Of a stretch of DNA of 64,000 nt, positions 1 through 8,452 are shown in pieces. A program made the position numbers and the translations under genes. The notes beneath the pieces were generated by a model that saw only the letters and a program-made list of their open reading frames with translations, ran no database searches and was not told where the DNA came from. Source of the stretch: Yoonia sp. G8-12. GTDB lineage: Bacteria; Pseudomonadota; Alphaproteobacteria; Rhodobacterales; Rhodobacteraceae. Location: NCBI RefSeq assembly GCF_038443675.1, contig NZ_CP151762.1:2604001-2668000 (forward strand), read 5' to 3'. Position 1 is the stretch's first letter, and each line of letters starts with the position of its first letter.

Positions 1-1078
1 CACCAGAAACGATATCCATGTGGCTATAGCCCAACCGCTCCGCCGCATCGCGCACAGCCTTCACACAGCCTTCATCAAAGGCCGGCGGGTCAAACTGACC
101 GACGATCTCACAGGAAAATTCAACACCAATCTCTTCACACAGTTTCGGCGCGCGCTCGTTGAATTCTGCCACCATCGCATTCAATTTATCCAACAGATGC
201 GTCCGCATATCGACGGTAAAGACGACTTTGCCGGGAATGATGTTGCGGCTGTTGGGATAGACATCAATATGCCCAATCGCACCCACTGCATTCGGCTGGT
301 TCTTCATCGCAATCTCATGCACCAACTCGGTCACCAGCGCCAAGCCGCGGCCCGCATTCTTGCGCATATGCATGGGCGTCGATCCGGTGTGGCTTTCCTT
401 GCCCGTCACCGTGCATTCAATCCAGCGCAGGCCTTGGCCGTGGGTGACAACGCCGATGTCTTTGCCTTCAGCCTCCAAAATCGGCCCTTGTTCGATGTGC
501 AACTCGAAGAATGCATGCATCTTGCGGTCGCCGACCTTCTCTTCGCCCTTCCAGCCAATCCGCTCCAGCTCATCCCCGAACCGTTTGCCGTCCGCATCCA
601 CCCGATCATTCGCCCAATCCAGCGCATGTTTGCCCGCAAAAACACCAGAGGCGAGCATCGCAGGCGCGTATCGCGTGCCTTCCTCGTTCGTCCAGTTGGT
701 CACGACAATCGGATGTTTGGTCTTGATATCAAGATCATTCAGCGTGCGCAGAATTTCCAATCCACCCAGCACGCCAAGCACACCATCATATTTACCACCC
801 GTTGGCTGGGTATCCAAATGTGAACCCACATAAACCGGCAGCGCATCCGGGTCCGTCCCCTCACGCCGCGCGAACATATTGCCGATCTCATCGACACCCA
901 TCGTACAGCCAGCCGCCTCGCACCACTTCTGGAACAGGTGACGGCCTTCGCTGTCTTCATCCGTCAAAGTCTGCCGGTTGTTCCCACCGGCAATGCCCGG
1001 CCCGATCTTGGCCATTTCCATCAGGCTGTCCCACAGCCGCTCACCATTAATACGCAGGTTCTCTCCGGGGGCTGGCAT
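1..1078 (-). CDS. Zn-dependent hydrolase of the hydantoinase/carbamoylase (M20) family, probable beta-ureidopropionase; 3' end cut by window edge
   Basis: The visible 359 codons encode an M20-type N-carbamoyl amidohydrolase. Di-metal ligand motifs are visible: GSHLDT (His88), KYDGV (Asp98), TNEEG (Glu132/133) and FELHIEQGP (His194). The HTGSTPM motif of the dimerisation/substrate domain follows. The start ATG has an AAGGAG ribosome binding site. The gene is divergent from a RutR-like regulator and preA/preT lie nearby, so the likely reaction is hydrolysis of N-carbamoyl-beta-alanine to beta-alanine, CO2 and ammonia, the last step of reductive uracil breakdown. That substrate is inferred from context; allantoate or other N-carbamoyl amino acids are alternatives within the family. 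A dihydropyrimidinase gene would be expected just beyond the left edge. A perfect RutR box sits 21 bp upstream of the start. Confidence 0.9.
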   Translation of the reverse strand, partial: MPAPGENLRINGERLWDSLMEMAKIGPGIAGGNNRQTLTDEDSEGRHLFQKWCEAAGCTMGVDEIGNMFARREGTDPDALPVYVGSHLDTQPTGGKYDGVLGVLGGLEILRTLNDLDIKTKHPIVVTNWTNEEGTRYAPAMLASGVFAGKHALDWANDRVDADGKRFGDELERIGWKGEEKVGDRKMHAFFELHIEQGPILEAEGKDIGVVTHGQGLRWIECTVTGKESHTGSTPMHMRKNAGRGLALVTELVHEIAMKNQPNAVGAIGHIDVYPNSRNIIPGKVVFTVDMRTHLLDKLNAMVAEFNERAPKLCEEIGVEFSCEIVGQFDPPAFDEGCVKAVRDAAERLGYSHMDIVSG

Positions 1079-1098
1079 GGGGGCTCCTTCGTTCTAGT

Positions 1099-1114
1099 TT
1101 GACCAACTGGTCAA
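1099..1114. promoter_or_regulatory. RutR operator (perfect consensus)
   Basis: The sequence TTGACCAACTGGTCAA matches all 14 specified positions of the Escherichia coli RutR box TTGACCA-NN-TGGTCAA, and the symmetry extends one more base on each side. It lies in the divergent intergenic space between the carbamoylase start and the RutR-like gene, 21 bp from the carbamoylase start codon, where a repressor would block transcription. Confidence 0.85.
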
Positions 1115-1240
1115 AACAACGCTAACAGAGGGAAAGCACCAGTCAAGTTCTCCGCTCGGATTACAGGCAGATGCGGAGAAAGCTGGCACTTATCGGCGCG
1201 CGCGCCTGACGTCTGCCCGCATTTTAAGCAAAGGATCGGC

Positions 1241-1849
1241 ATGACCAAACCACCCACCCGCATCCAGCAACGCAATCGCGCCGCAATTCTCTCCGCAGGG
1301 CTCGATATATTTTCGCAGTACGGGTTTCGGGGTGCCACGCTCGACCAGATCGCGGATGCCGCCGGTCTATCCAAACCAAACCTGCTCTACTATTTTCCCT
1401 CCAAAGAGGCCATTCACACCGCACTTCTGGAACGTTTGCTTGAGACATGGTTGGACCCACTGAAGGCGCTTGATGGGTCAGGGGATCCGATCACCGAAAT
1501 CATGGGCTATGCACAGCGGAAACTGGCGATGAGCCGTGATTTCCCCCGCGAAAGCCGCCTTTTTGCGAACGAGATTTTGCAAGGCGCACCACGGATCGAA
1601 GAGATTCTGAAGACCGATCTCAAGAGGCTGGTGGATCAAAAAGCTGAAATCATCAAAGCATGGGCAGATGACAGGAAAATCGCCGCGATAGACCCGCATC
1701 ATCTGATTTTCTCGATCTGGGCGCTGACACAGCACTACGCTGATTTCGACGTGCAAGTACGTGCCGTTTTAGGGGAGCGCGATCCTTTCCCCGATGCCGC
1801 CACGCACCTGAATCACCTTTTTCAAAGCATGCTGAAAGTGGAACCCTAG
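1241..1849 (+). CDS. rutR: TetR-family regulator, RutR-like (pyrimidine catabolism)
   Basis: The protein has 202 residues. An N-terminal TetR helix-turn-helix (about residues 12-58, ending in the typical SKPNLLYYFPSKEA) is followed by a ligand domain that closely resembles E. coli RutR: SRDFPRESRLFANE, LKRLVDQKAEII and IDPHHLIFSIWALTQHYADF. RutR of E. coli senses uracil/thymine and represses the rut operon. Here the regulator faces a carbamoylase gene across a perfect RutR box and lies 1 kb from preA/preT, so it probably controls the reductive rather than the Rut route. The start at 1241 is preceded by AAAGGA at good spacing. Confidence 0.85.
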   Translation: MTKPPTRIQQRNRAAILSAGLDIFSQYGFRGATLDQIADAAGLSKPNLLYYFPSKEAIHTALLERLLETWLDPLKALDGSGDPITEIMGYAQRKLAMSRDFPRESRLFANEILQGAPRIEEILKTDLKRLVDQKAEIIKAWADDRKIAAIDPHHLIFSIWALTQHYADFDVQVRAVLGERDPFPDAATHLNHLFQSMLKVEP

Positions 1850-1889
1850 CCACGGTTCATGTGTTTAGCCTGCAAAGAAAGGACGACAC

Positions 1890-2558
1890 ATGACCTACAC
1901 ATTGACGCTGCAAGAGATCGAAGCCCTTACACCTGACACCCACAAGCTGACTTTCAACCGCCCCGAGGGGTTCGATTTTCAGGCTGGGCAGGCGACTGAG
2001 CTTGCGATCCAAAAGGATGGCCTGAGGGACGAGTGCCGCCCTTTTACGATGACGTCACGACCAAGCGACAAACATCTGGAATTTGTCATCAAATCCTATC
2101 CTGACCATGACGGCGTGACCGCCGAAATCCCAAACCTCGGCATGACCGATCAGGTCAAGGCCACGCCGCCCTTTGGTGCGATCACTGATCACGGTCCTGG
2201 TGTGTTCATTGCCGGTGGCGCGGGCATCACGCCGTTCATTTCAATCCTGCGCAAACAGCAGCAGGAAGGCGAGGCACAGGCGCAGTTGATCTTTGCCAAC
2301 AAGTCCGAGGACGACATCATTCTCAAGGAGATGTGGCAGTCCATGCCGAATGTTGCCGAGACATTTGTTGTCGACAAGGCAGAAGGGTCTGATCTCCGCT
2401 CAGGCCGGATCGACAAGTCGCTCCTGAAAGAACTGGTCGCCGAGACAGAGCAACCCTTCTACATCTGCGGACCCGGTGCGATGGTGGACGATGTACGGAA
2501 TGCGCTAAAGTCCATGGACGTCGGCGACAATAACATCATCACCGAAGATGGCTGGTAA
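1890..2558 (+). CDS. FAD-binding oxidoreductase, ferredoxin-NADP reductase-like
   Basis: This 222-residue flavoprotein has the ferredoxin-reductase fold. RPFTMTS (about residues 51-57) is the FAD-binding RxYT/S motif, GGAGITPF (about 109-116) binds pyridine nucleotide, and YICGPGAMV near the C-terminus is the usual CGP motif. There is no iron-sulfur domain, so it is a stand-alone reductase. It lies 40 bp after the RutR-like gene with its own AAAGGA site and is followed by a strong terminator. Its electron partner cannot be read from the sequence. A link to PreTA is possible but unsupported. Confidence 0.8.
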   Translation: MTYTLTLQEIEALTPDTHKLTFNRPEGFDFQAGQATELAIQKDGLRDECRPFTMTSRPSDKHLEFVIKSYPDHDGVTAEIPNLGMTDQVKATPPFGAITDHGPGVFIAGGAGITPFISILRKQQQEGEAQAQLIFANKSEDDIILKEMWQSMPNVAETFVVDKAEGSDLRSGRIDKSLLKELVAETEQPFYICGPGAMVDDVRNALKSMDVGDNNIITEDGW

Positions 2559-2566
2559 AACAGCAA

Positions 2567-2597
2567 AAAGGCCGCCCCACTCGGGCGGCCTTTCTTG
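2567..2597. terminator. Intrinsic terminator, probably bidirectional
   Basis: A perfect 11-bp stem (2567-2577 pairing with 2583-2593) encloses a 5-base loop. It is A-rich on the left and T-rich on the right. It lies between two convergent genes and can serve both. Confidence 0.85.
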
Positions 2598-2601
2598 ACT
2601 G

Positions 2602-2864
2602 TCAGTGATTGCGCAACGCAGCGATCAACTCGCTCTTTTTCATATCACCGCGCCCCTCAATCTCCAGTTCCTGCGCACGCTCATACAGCGCATCGCGCGT
2701 CCAGTCCTCATAGGGTGGCTGTTTGCCCCCTTTTTCGAAGGCGACTGGTCATCGTTTGCCTTGGCGTTGGCGATCCTTGCCGCCTTTTCCTTCGAAGCGC
2801 CATCTTCGCGTAGCGCTTCGTATGTTTCGTCATCCTTGATCGAAGGGCCATGATCTTTGGTCAT
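2602..2864 (-). CDS. Small Rho-termination-factor-N-like protein (DUF7218 type), frameshifted as sequenced
   Basis: The first 46 residues (MTKDHGPSIKDDETYEALR and on through SKEKAARIAN to SPSKKG) match a small conserved protein found in many proteobacteria. The expected second half is present in another frame: PPYEDWTRDALYERAQELEI, then a MKKSELIAALRNH ending, a SAP/Rho_N-like helix pair. Joining needs one extra G in the G5 run (plus-strand C5 at 2726-2730). A run of six gives an 87-residue protein ending at 2602. The ribosome binding site AAGGAG is strong. The break is more likely a base-calling error than decay, because the codons on both sides remain good. Function unknown; nucleic-acid binding is plausible. 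Confidence 0.75.
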
Positions 2865-2913
2865 TTTCGTGTCTCCTTTGCAGGATCAACACGCAAATGA
2901 TGGCAGTGGTTCC

Positions 2914-4218
2914 CTATTCCGCCGCGACCGCACCCGGATTGTTGGGGTGCGTCGTCCAGTTCGCGTATACCTTCTCGACCACCTTACCAGTGCGCGGATC
3001 AACCTCACCCGGCTGCATCGCCTCCATCGTGATGCAGTTCTCAACCGGGCAGACATCAACACAAAGATTGCAGGCCACGCATTCCTCATCAATCACGGAG
3101 AATGTGCGGTCTTCAGACATGGCAATCGCTTGGTGGCTGGTGTCTTCGCAGGCGGCATAACAACGCCCGCACTTGATGCAATCATCTTGGTTGATCTTGG
3201 CCTTGGCCACGTAGTTGAGGTTCAGATATTGCCAATCGGTGACATTCGGCACGGCACGGCCGACGACCTCCTCAACAGAAGTATACCCCTTCTCATCCAT
3301 CCATTGGGACAGACCACTGATCATTTCCTGCACGATCTTGAACCCATAGGTCATCGCCGCTGTACAGACCTGAACATTGCCGCAGCCAAGGCTGATAAAC
3401 TCCGCTGCATCGCGCCACGTAGTGATCCCGCCAATGCCACTAATTGGCAGACCGTGGGTTTCAGGATTGCGCGCAATTTCCGACACCATCGACATTGCAA
3501 TGGGTTTCACCGCAGGGCCGCAATAGCCGCCGTGCGACCCTTTGCCATCAATGGAAGGCTCTGGCGACATCGTGTCGAGATTCACCGACGTAATCGAATT
3601 GATCGTGTTGATCAGGCTGACCGCGTCGGCCCCACCGCGCATTGCCGCCGCCGCAGGTTTGCGCACATCGGTGATATTCGGCGTCAGCTTCACGATCACG
3701 GGTTTATCGTAATACTGCTTGCACCAGCGCGTGACCATTTCGATGTATTCGGGCACCTGTCCAACAGCCGCACCCATACCGCGTTCGCTCATCCCGTGCG
3801 GGCAGCCAAAGTTCAGCTCGATCCCATCTGCACCAGTGGCTGCCACGCGGGGGAGGATGTCTTTCCATGCCTGTTCTTCACAAGGCACCATGATCGACAC
3901 GATCATCGCGCGATCGGGGTAATCAGCCTTTACGCGGGTGATTTCTTCAAGGTTCACTTCCAATGGGCGATCCGTGATCAACTCGATGTTGTTCAACCCC
4001 AGCAACCGCCGATCCGCGCCGTAAATCGCGCCGTAACGGGGGCCATTGACGTTGACGACAGGGGGGCCTTCGGACCCCAGTGTCTTCCAGACGACACCAC
4101 CCCAGCCTGCCTCGAACGCACGGCGGACGTTGTATTCCTTGTCCGTTGGCGGGGCCGACGCCAGCCAAAACGGGTTGGGGCTTTTGATGCCCAGAAAGTT
4201 TGTTGTCAGATCAGCCAT
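2914..4218 (-). CDS. preA: NAD-dependent dihydropyrimidine dehydrogenase subunit PreA
   Basis: The protein has 434 residues. The N-terminal two thirds form a dihydroorotate-dehydrogenase-like FMN barrel (ELNFGCPHGMSERGMG, VKLTPNI, GIGGI). The C-terminus is a two-[4Fe-4S] ferredoxin domain with CIKCGRCYAAC (Cys347, 350, 353, 357) and CVACNLCVDVCP (Cys380, 383, 386, 390). PreA carries the pyrimidine-reducing site; with PreT it reduces uracil and thymine with NADH to the 5,6-dihydro forms. The gene starts 1 bp after the preT stop, so the two are translationally coupled. Family and context agree. Confidence 0.95.
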   Translation of the reverse strand: MADLTTNFLGIKSPNPFWLASAPPTDKEYNVRRAFEAGWGGVVWKTLGSEGPPVVNVNGPRYGAIYGADRRLLGLNNIELITDRPLEVNLEEITRVKADYPDRAMIVSIMVPCEEQAWKDILPRVAATGADGIELNFGCPHGMSERGMGAAVGQVPEYIEMVTRWCKQYYDKPVIVKLTPNITDVRKPAAAAMRGGADAVSLINTINSITSVNLDTMSPEPSIDGKGSHGGYCGPAVKPIAMSMVSEIARNPETHGLPISGIGGITTWRDAAEFISLGCGNVQVCTAAMTYGFKIVQEMISGLSQWMDEKGYTSVEEVVGRAVPNVTDWQYLNLNYVAKAKINQDDCIKCGRCYAACEDTSHQAIAMSEDRTFSVIDEECVACNLCVDVCPVENCITMEAMQPGEVDPRTGKVVEKVYANWTTHPNNPGAVAAE

Positions 4219-4219
4219 T

Positions 4220-5554
4220 TTAGTTGCTCCCCATCAAGGTTGCATGAATATCCATCGCCGCATCGCGGCCTTCCGCGACAGCCGTGACCGTCAGGTCGTC
4301 CCCGCCGCTTGCACAATCGCCACCGGCCCAAACGCCTGCGTGGCTTGTCCGGCCCGCGCCCGTCACAGCAATCTTGCGCCCCGCCAGCGACAGCCCACCA
4401 TCCGTGGTCAGCGTTTGTCCAATCGCCTTGAAGACCTGATCGGCGGGTAGGCGCACGGTTTCGCCTGTGCCTTTCAAACCGCTGCCATCGTCAGCGGTAT
4501 ATTCCAGCTCAATCTCGCGCACCGCGCCGTTGCCGTGAATGGCGACAGGTTGCGCATTGAACATCAAGCGCACGCCTTTGGACGCCGCGAGATCCTGTTC
4601 ATAGGTGCTGGCGCTCATCGCCTCGCGCCCGCGCCGATAGGCAATCGTGACGTTCTGCGCGCCCAATAATTTGGACTGCACCGCGGCATCAACAGCGGTC
4701 ATGCCGCCGCCAATTACCACTACATCGCGGCCCACAGGCAAGGACGCCAGATCACTGGCCTGCCGCAACTCTTTGATGAAATCGACAGCATCACGAACGC
4801 CGTCCTTTTCTTCACCATCGTGGCCCAGCGCATTCACACCGCCAAGGCCGACACCAAGAAAGACCGCGTCAAACCCTTCGGTCAGACCAGTGAGCGAAAT
4901 CCCGTCACCCAAACGCACGCCCGTGTGAACGGTGATCCCGCCAATGCCCAAAAGCCAATCCACCTCGCGCGCGGCGAAATCATCGGTGGATTTATAGGCG
5001 GCAATCCCAAACTCATTCAGGCCGCCCGGCTTGGCTTCTGCATCATAGACCGTCACCTCATGCCCGTGCATCGCCAAACGGTGCGCACAAGCCAGTCCCG
5101 CAGGACCGGCACCAACAACAGCCACCTTTTTCCCTGTCTCCGGCGCACGATCATAAGGATGGCGCTGCTTGGCCATCAACGTATCGGTCGCATGGCGCTG
5201 AAGCCTGCCAATCTCGACCGGTTTGCCTTCGGCCAGTTCGCGCACGCAGGCCTGCTCGCACAGATCTTCGGTCGGACAGACACGGGCGCACATACCGCCC
5301 AGAATATTCTGGTCAAAAATCGTCTTTGCCGCCGCTTCGGCCGTGCCGGTGCTGATCTGACGAATGAACAGCGGGATATCAATATCTGTCGGGCAGGCCG
5401 TCACGCAGGGCGCGTCATGACAGAAATAACAGCGGTCGGCAGCAACCGCCGCTTCATGCGGGGCAAAGGGCGCATGCAAATCGTCAAAGTTCTGCGCAAG
5501 CTCGGCTGCGGGCAGACGGGCCGCTGCAATACCGGGGGTCATGGGGCTGGACAT
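4220..5554 (-). CDS. preT: NAD-dependent dihydropyrimidine dehydrogenase subunit PreT
   Basis: The protein has 444 residues and the architecture of the GltD-like part of dihydropyrimidine dehydrogenase. It has an N-terminal Fe-S region (Cys42, 45, 50, 54; then Cys89, 93, 99, 103), an FAD-binding VVGAGPAGLA at about 147-155, a NAD(P)-binding VVIGGGMTAVDAA at about 280, and a C-terminal GGDCASGG. It takes electrons from NADH and passes them by Fe-S clusters to PreA. It is the first gene of the preT-preA pair, with a RutR-like box 51 bp upstream. Confidence 0.93.
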   Translation of the reverse strand: MSSPMTPGIAAARLPAAELAQNFDDLHAPFAPHEAAVAADRCYFCHDAPCVTACPTDIDIPLFIRQISTGTAEAAAKTIFDQNILGGMCARVCPTEDLCEQACVRELAEGKPVEIGRLQRHATDTLMAKQRHPYDRAPETGKKVAVVGAGPAGLACAHRLAMHGHEVTVYDAEAKPGGLNEFGIAAYKSTDDFAAREVDWLLGIGGITVHTGVRLGDGISLTGLTEGFDAVFLGVGLGGVNALGHDGEEKDGVRDAVDFIKELRQASDLASLPVGRDVVVIGGGMTAVDAAVQSKLLGAQNVTIAYRRGREAMSASTYEQDLAASKGVRLMFNAQPVAIHGNGAVREIELEYTADDGSGLKGTGETVRLPADQVFKAIGQTLTTDGGLSLAGRKIAVTGAGRTSHAGVWAGGDCASGGDDLTVTAVAEGRDAAMDIHATLMGSN

Positions 5555-5604
5555 GGTGCAATCCTGAAGTGGCTTCTCACATTCAGCCTGCCACAGTTTT
5601 ATTT

Positions 5605-5620
5605 TTTATCAAATGGTAAA
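5605..5620. promoter_or_regulatory. Candidate RutR operator upstream of preTA
   Basis: TTTATCAAATGGTAAA matches 11 of 14 specified positions of TTGACCA-NN-TGGTCAA, with the same 2-bp spacer. It sits in the AT-rich leader 51 bp upstream of preT. The match is weaker than the box at 1099 but its placement is right for the same regulator. Confidence 0.5.
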
Positions 5621-5717
5621 TTTTTGGCAGTTTGTGAAAACGACTTTAGACGCCTTTCGAGAGGGCAGAATGCCTCCGGCGGAAGTTTGATTGGACATAG
5701 AAAGTCAGGGACTTAGA

Positions 5718-6624
5718 CTAAAAGTGGAACGGTTCGACAAAGACCCGCTTTCCAAGTGTCAGCGCATCTGCAACATGGATCATCGGTGACAAATCAACCT
5801 CTGATGCACTGGTTTTGACCAATTCCGCCATGCGATCATAGAGCGCGGGATACTCGCGATCCGCCCCCGCTGCGACCGCGTTACCATCAATCACCAGCCG
5901 CGCACCGCCATCATGAAGTGACAGCGTGCCAGCGGTCGTCTCGACCGTGATATCCCAGCTTTGCGGGCCTTCCTGCCGCCAGTCAAAATCGCCGGTCACG
6001 TTCTGCGTCCACTCCATTTGCGCCGCAATTGGCGTGTCGCGGTTTTCGGGGAAAAACAATTCGGCTGATCGCAAATGGATCGGCACTGGCAGGATTTCGG
6101 TGATAATCGACAGCGCGTTGCTGCCGGGATCAAACACCCCCATGCCACCGGGCGCAAACACCCAATCCTGGCCCGGATGCCAGCGGCGCACGTCTTCTTT
6201 CCAGCAGATATGCGCACCGGTCACGGTTTTATCCGCCAGCCACGCCTTTGCCGGCGCCACCCCTTTGGCCATCCGGCTGTGCCATGTGGCATAAAGCGAA
6301 ACACCTGCTGCGCGGGCCATATCCGCCAGTGCATAAACCTCGGCTAATGTCGCACCGGGGGTTTTTCCAGCATCACATGCCGACCCGCTGCAATAGCCTT
6401 GGCCGCGTAATCATAGCGGGGTACGGGGGCAGGCAGAGCGAGACAACAGGGATATCGGGGCGTTCCACCAGCATCTGATCAAAGTCGGTGAAGGCTTGGA
6501 CACCATCGACAGTACCCGCACGGCTGACCGTTGCGGCCAGTTCCCAATCATCACTGCTAGCAATCGCCGGAACGTGTTGATCCACAGCAATCTTGCCGAT
6601 CCCGACCAAACATATAGCCGTCAT
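5718..6624 (-). CDS. Gfo/Idh/MocA oxidoreductase, probable D-galactose (or L-arabinose) 1-dehydrogenase; two frameshifts as sequenced
   Basis: Three frame segments together make one galactose-1-dehydrogenase-like protein: VGIGKIAVDQHVPAIAS at the N-terminus (NAD-binding, GxGKxA), a middle piece reading PRYDYAAKAIAAGRHVMLEK, and a C-terminal piece with ATWHSRMAKGVAPA, KEDVRRWHPGQDW and DPGSNALSI. Two joins are needed, at G5 runs 6425-6429 and 6357-6361. A sixth base in each restores the PPVPRYD and EKPPGATLAE stretches usual in the family. The ATG at 6624 overlaps the stop of the upstream dehydratase (TGATG), so the two are coupled; a TTG one codon earlier is an alternative. Role: NAD(P)-linked oxidation of an aldose to its lactone. 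Confidence 0.8.
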
Positions 6625-8381
6625 CAATGCGCCTCTTTGCCGACAGCGTTCCCGCGATGTCCGACGAGGAAGTCAAAATCTGCCCCCGTATCGGCCCCCA
6701 TGACCCGATCATGATAGAGCATCGCATAGCCGCTTGCAGGCCGCGGGTTCGCACCAGATTTCTCGGCCGTCCATTCCGCCAAACGCGCAGCCAGTTCCTC
6801 ATCGGAAATATCCAGATGCAAACGCCGCTCTGCGACATCAAGCTCAATCATATCGCCCGACCGCACGACCGCCAGCGGCCCACCAACGGCAGCTTCGGGC
6901 GAGGTATGCAGAACCACCGTCCCAAAGGCCGTCCCCGACATGCGCGCATCCGAAATCCGCACCATATCGGTGATCCCTTTCTTCAGGATCTTTGGCGGCA
7001 GGCCCATGTTGCCCACCTCGGCCATCCCCGGATAGCCACGCGGACCACAGTTTTTCAGAACCATCACACAGTTTTCGTCAATATCCAGATCATCTTCGTT
7101 AATGCGCGCCTTATAGTCGTCGATATCTTCGAACACGACGGCACGGCCACGGTGCTGCATCAATTCCGGCGTCGCAGCCGAAGGTTTGAGTACCGCACCA
7201 CCGGGTGCAAGATTGCCGCGCAGCACGGCGATCCCGCCCGATTGCGTCAGTGCCTTTTCCACCGGCAGGATCACATCCTCGTTCCAGTTTTTGACGTGCT
7301 TGACCTCATCCCACATGGACCCGCCCGATACGGTCAGCGCATCTTTGTGCAACAGCCCTGCCTCGCCCAGACGTTTGATCACGACAGGCAGACCACCCGC
7401 ATAGAAAAACTCTTCCATCAGGTATTTGCCCGAAGGCATCAGGTTCACGATTGTGGGCACATCGCGCCCCAACCGGTCCCAATCATCCAGCGTCAGCTCA
7501 ACGCCTTTGGTGCGCCCCGCCATCGCCAGCAGGTGGATCACCGCATTGGTGGAGCCGCCGATTGCGGCATTCGTGCGGATCGCATTCCCAAACGCCTCTT
7601 TAGTCATCACATCGGATGGCTTCAGATCATCCTTGACCATATCGACAATGCGCCGCCCCGTCAGATGCGCCATCACGCGGCGGCGGCTATCCACCGCAGG
7701 GATCGCGGCATTGCCGGACAACGCCATGCCCAGCGCCTCGGCCATCGACGCCATGGTGCTGGCCGTGCCCATCGTGTTGCACGACCCCGCAGAACGGGAC
7801 ATCGACGCTTCGGCCTCGACAAATTCTTCGGCCGTCATCTCTCCTGCGCGCACCGCTTCCGAGAATTTCCACAAATGCGTACCAGAGCCCACACGTTCCC
7901 CGCGGAACATGCCGTTCAGCATCGGACCGCCCGACACAACAATCGCAGGCAGATCAACGGAAGCGGCACCCATCAACAACGCAGGCGTGGTCTTGTCACA
8001 GCCCGCAAGCAGTACAACCCCGTCCATCGACATGCCCCGGATCGCCTCTTCCACGTCCATCGCACACAGATTGCGGTACATCATGGCCGTGGGTCGCAGG
8101 CTGCTTTCGGCAGGCGAAAACACAGGGAATTCGACAGGAAAGCCGCCCGCCTCATAAATCCCGAACTTCACCTTCTCGGCCAGATCGCGCAGGTGGGCGT
8201 TGCACGGCGTCAGCTCGGACCAAGTATTGCAAATCCCGACCACAGGCCGCCCATCAAGCAAATCCGCCGGCAACCCCTGATTTTTCATCCAGGACCGGTG
8301 ATAGATGGCGTCCTTCGACGACCCCCCGAACCATTCCTGAGACCGCAATTTACGGGGCCACTTGGCGGGCTTGAATGCCAT
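6624..8381 (-). CDS. IlvD/Edd-family sugar-acid dehydratase, probable L-arabinonate/D-galactonate-type dehydratase
   Basis: The protein has 585 residues. The three cysteine motifs that hold the Fe-S cluster in this family are visible: GICNTWSE, AGCDKTTPA and SAGSCNTMGTA. The full family region up to GYAMLYHDRV is present. The local sequence resembles pentonate dehydratases more than biosynthetic IlvD, and the translationally coupled aldose 1-dehydrogenase supports a non-phosphorylating sugar oxidation route in which an aldonate is dehydrated to a 2-keto-3-deoxy acid. The exact sugar is not decidable here. The start at 8381 has AAAGGAAG. Confidence 0.88.
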   Translation of the reverse strand: MAFKPAKWPRKLRSQEWFGGSSKDAIYHRSWMKNQGLPADLLDGRPVVGICNTWSELTPCNAHLRDLAEKVKFGIYEAGGFPVEFPVFSPAESSLRPTAMMYRNLCAMDVEEAIRGMSMDGVVLLAGCDKTTPALLMGAASVDLPAIVVSGGPMLNGMFRGERVGSGTHLWKFSEAVRAGEMTAEEFVEAEASMSRSAGSCNTMGTASTMASMAEALGMALSGNAAIPAVDSRRRVMAHLTGRRIVDMVKDDLKPSDVMTKEAFGNAIRTNAAIGGSTNAVIHLLAMAGRTKGVELTLDDWDRLGRDVPTIVNLMPSGKYLMEEFFYAGGLPVVIKRLGEAGLLHKDALTVSGGSMWDEVKHVKNWNEDVILPVEKALTQSGGIAVLRGNLAPGGAVLKPSAATPELMQHRGRAVVFEDIDDYKARINEDDLDIDENCVMVLKNCGPRGYPGMAEVGNMGLPPKILKKGITDMVRISDARMSGTAFGTVVLHTSPEAAVGGPLAVVRSGDMIELDVAERRLHLDISDEELAARLAEWTAEKSGANPRPASGYAMLYHDRVMGADTGADFDFLVGHRGNAVGKEAH

Positions 8382-8452
8382 AATCAGACTTCCTTTGAGA
8401 GACGTGTTGCGTCATCAATAACGCGCACCACGCCTAAATCCAAGGAGCCGTT

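Noticed and set aside
2857..4287. 476-codon open frame on the plus strand
   Set aside because: It is antisense to preA, which is complete and recognised by its Fe-S and FMN motifs.
6357..6429. Programmed frameshifting or phase variation at homopolymers
   Set aside because: Seven unrelated genes share the same C5/G5 signature, there are no slippery-site plus stimulator structures, and runs are short for phase variation. A sequencing artefact is simpler.
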